64,000 nucleotides of DNA from Sansalvadorimonas sp965243775 (lineage in GTDB: Bacteria; Pseudomonadota; Gammaproteobacteria; Pseudomonadales; Endozoicomonadaceae): positions 1 to 64,000 of the forward strand of contig CBDEWF010000043.1 of assembly GCA_965243775.1 (NCBI GenBank), read 5' to 3'. A program made the translations under genes and the position numbers. This document shows positions 62,203-64,000 of this stretch, one piece after another; the stretch's first letter is position 1, and the number at the start of each line of letters is the position of its first letter. Below the pieces are notes generated by a model. That model ran no database searches. It was not told the DNA's origin and worked only from the letters and a program-made list of their open reading frames with translations.

Positions 62203-62254
62203 AGCACCTAACGCCTGCATGTGCGGCGCCGAAGGCTCATATGTGTTATGTTGC
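62203..62254 (-). repeat. attC-like recombination site 2
   Basis: Minus strand: GCAACATAAC at one end and GTTAGGTGCT at the other, 52 bases apart, with GC-rich palindromic sequence (GGCGCC) between. GTTAGGTGCT is the exact complement of the box that starts site 1, which is what a cassette's two ends must show. The inner stem is weaker than in site 1. Confidence 0.55.
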
Positions 62255-62617
62255 AGCCCCACCACACGGGAATACTGGTTGGGGCAGCGGACTTTCTATC
62301 GCTTGTGGCTGAGCATGTGCAGCGCACAATTTTTAAGCCTGATTGTACATTGCCCTTGTGGGAGAAGAAACTTGCATAGAGCTTTTACACTGTAAACCCG
62401 CGATGCCATGCCCAACAAAATGTGATGATTGTTTCGATGATGGCCTTGAACCAGCAAATAGCTTTGAGCTGCGGAACAACCGACTTGTAGCTGTTGAGAG
62501 CCAATGGATTTCATTGGTGGCAAGATTGCCAAAAAAGAGTTGCTCCAAATACCAGCTTAAAAAAGCATCAGAATGAACACCGGACTTACCGACAAGAAAA
62601 GACTAAATTTTGTTGCT
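62255..62617 (-). other. Second cassette, no convincing gene
   Basis: Between sites 2 and 3. Minus-strand frames of 71 and 78 codons exist (62333-62548; 62296-62532), but both would need TTG starts and lack good ribosome sites. It may encode a very small protein or an RNA, or be non-coding. Confidence 0.4.
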
Positions 62618-62690
62618 GCGACATAACGCCAATTTCAGGCGCAGTCCCCTGGAAATTTTTGGTATGTGTTCTTACTGAGTTGTTATGAAT
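62618..62690 (-). repeat. attC-like recombination site 3
   Basis: Minus strand: arms CCAAAAATTTCC and CCTGAAATTGGC can pair, and the site ends GTTATGTCGC, matching at 9 of 10 bases the complement of the GCAACATAAC box of site 2. The outer box is uncertain (TTCATAAC or TAAGAAC). No further cassette or integrase is visible to the right. Confidence 0.45.
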
Positions 62691-62776
62691 TTATGCGTAT
62701 TGTCACAGTCTTATTATTGTTAATATGAATTAGCTAAGGAAGTCGCTCTCCAGAGTACGTAGCCCATATCACCATT

Positions 62777-62806
62777 CCAGTCAAGCTTCATATGACTGGG
62801 GTTTTT
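62777..62806 (+). terminator. Terminator-like hairpin
   Basis: CCAGTCA and TGACTGG around a 9-base loop, followed by GGTTTTT, 52 bases before the last gene. It would stop plus-strand transcription coming from the cassette region. Confidence 0.65.
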
Positions 62807-62857
62807 AGATAATTGAATCGCGGGAAATACGATGCAAAGGAACTTGATAGGTGTAAT

Positions 62858-64000
62858 ATGAATAGCTTGCAAGGAATAACAGAACAAAAGTATCTTTCAG
62901 GTGCTGTATATAATACCTCATTTCCCCAGCTACAACCAACTGGTCAATTTTCTTGTCGTCAGGTGACTGAGGTCAAAGTTGACTCAAGATTGTTCGGCTT
63001 AGATTCAAAAACATATTCAGAGGATGCAAAGTTTAAATTCAACCGGGATTTCAAAGAAATAACAGATAGAGAGTCAGAAGATACAGCTTGGACTTCATTA
63101 TTTCACTCTAAGCCAATAGTAAATAGGGCTTGGAGAAACCCTGAAATCATGAAGTATTTGCTTGAAATTTACAGTCAGTTTGTACACTCTTTTTGCAATG
63201 AAGCAGAAGCTATAAATACGACTGTTCGATTATCTGAATTCTTGTTGGCAATAGATAAAGAGGTGGTATCCTCTGAAAAAATAAACCCATTTGAACTTTT
63301 AATGAAATATCCAAAGTGCGTAAACAATAAACTTTTAATAAAATCTTGCGCTTGTTGTGCCAGAAATAGTATGGACAGTTTTTGTGAGAAAAATGTTATA
63401 TTGTTTTGTGGTTTACTTCCTCTGATAATTGAGCTTGAAAATTATGTGAACTTCTTTGAAATAAAATATGATTTTCTAGATCAGTTTCTCGCAGACTTTT
63501 TACTATCAATGATTTCAGGTGGAGGGAGAGATTTTTTCTTAAATAAAAAAACGGTTAGTAACTATTTAAAAACTTTCACTGAAAGAGAAGAATTGTTCGA
63601 ATTCTTTCCCATAAAACATGAAAGGCTAAATCTATCTCCACTTTTTCTTATGTTAAATGATTATTATTGGAGTAAATTATATAACCCTGACATAAAGACA
63701 GTAGATCTTTCTAAAAAAAATGATTTGAGGTCTTTCTTTTATAACTCCGCAGCACCACAATATTTATTCGATATTGTTTTTGGTGGATTTTTAGCTTGTG
63801 ATCAATCTTATTATGATGAACTAGCATGTAAAGCTCAGAGTTCTATACCAAAAACCAGTCTCTTACGAAGGGCAGAATTTAATCCCGAGCTTGTAAGGTT
63901 TGGAGAAGAATATGAATTTAGCTTTGAAAGCACGTCAAATGAAAGATATTCAATAGATCTCCTTATAACAAAGTGGTCTGAATATATATCTTATAAAATA
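62858..64000 (+). CDS. Large hypothetical protein, 5' part
   Basis: An open frame of 381 codons from the ATG at 62858 (TAGGTG six bases before) runs off the window end. It starts MNSLQGITEQKYLSGAVYNT. The first about 60 residues look disordered; the rest is rich in Phe, Tyr, Leu and Asn and predicted mainly helical (FHSKPIVNRAWRNPEIMKYL). A four-cysteine patch C-A-C-C (KSCACCARNSMDSFC) occurs near residue 165. The last visible part, LVRFGEEYEFSFEST, faintly resembles the G.E.E. start of amidoligase-like enzymes, but too little is present to claim it. There is no signal peptide. AT-rich coding like the other effector-like genes. I do not recognise the family. Confidence 0.6.
   Translation, partial: MNSLQGITEQKYLSGAVYNTSFPQLQPTGQFSCRQVTEVKVDSRLFGLDSKTYSEDAKFKFNRDFKEITDRESEDTAWTSLFHSKPIVNRAWRNPEIMKYLLEIYSQFVHSFCNEAEAINTTVRLSEFLLAIDKEVVSSEKINPFELLMKYPKCVNNKLLIKSCACCARNSMDSFCEKNVILFCGLLPLIIELENYVNFFEIKYDFLDQFLADFLLSMISGGGRDFFLNKKTVSNYLKTFTEREELFEFFPIKHERLNLSPLFLMLNDYYWSKLYNPDIKTVDLSKKNDLRSFFYNSAAPQYLFDIVFGGFLACDQSYYDELACKAQSSIPKTSLLRRAEFNPELVRFGEEYEFSFESTSNERYSIDLLITKWSEYISYKI

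Noticed and set aside
62343..62576. 77-codon plus-strand frame in the second cassette
   Set aside because: Opposite to the cassette direction and without family similarity; no better than the minus-strand frames there.

Overview
The window looks like a chromosomal segment of a marine, host-associated gammaproteobacterium. An Endozoicomonas-like member of the Oceanospirillales/Hahellaceae is my best inference. It rests on housekeeping genes of gammaproteobacterial type (kbl-tdh, cysDN, folE-folM, rnt, argG, acs, an arsJ pair, a one-locus glucose PTS) interleaved with long, AT-rich genes for eukaryote-like proteins. No rRNA, tRNA, CRISPR or prophage was seen.

Layout: 0-3 kb has the end of a Nif3-like gene, a decayed protein-kinase fragment and an OmpR/EnvZ-type two-component pair. 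3.5-9.4 kb is a sugar-uptake locus: an orphan sugar-binding protein, PtsG (IICB), an EIIA-HPr-EI fusion and a lone IIB. 9.6-12.1 kb holds two host-interaction candidates: a basic repeat protein and a NADAR-domain protein. 12.3-18.7 kb has cysDN, a shattered PP2C gene and the kbl-tdh threonine-degradation operon. 18.5-22.1 kb is a tandem duplication of the tdh 3' end plus a PRTase-like gene; one copy is split by a MITE and an IS200 element. 22.2-35.8 kb is mostly housekeeping (folE, folM, two antiporters, a TRIC-type channel, yaaA, an acyl-CoA ligase, PhoH, rnt, a frameshifted pyrC) with a secreted patatin/cPLA2-like lipase inserted.

35.9-39.8 kb has a second MITE, a class-3 lipase, an FMN riboswitch driving a RibN-type transporter, and an unknown protein. 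40-45.6 kb has GAPDH-ArsJ (arsenate detoxification), a saccharopine-dehydrogenase-like enzyme and an amidase. 45.6-59.3 kb is the richest region: a 1138-aa SET-domain protein divergent from a 704-aa coiled-coil protein, a xanthine permease, a secreted protein with two CARD-like domains, argG, and a 728-aa eukaryote-type kinase. 59.4-64 kb has acs, a small integron-like cassette array (a GlcG/HbpS-like gene plus attC-like sites, no integrase visible), and the start of an unknown gene running off the end.

The common theme is candidate effectors carrying eukaryotic signalling or chromatin folds (SET, CARD, kinase, PP2C, NADAR, lipases, basic NLS-like tracts), placed singly between core genes, several of them decaying or duplicating. 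No secretion system is in the window, so effector status is an inference.
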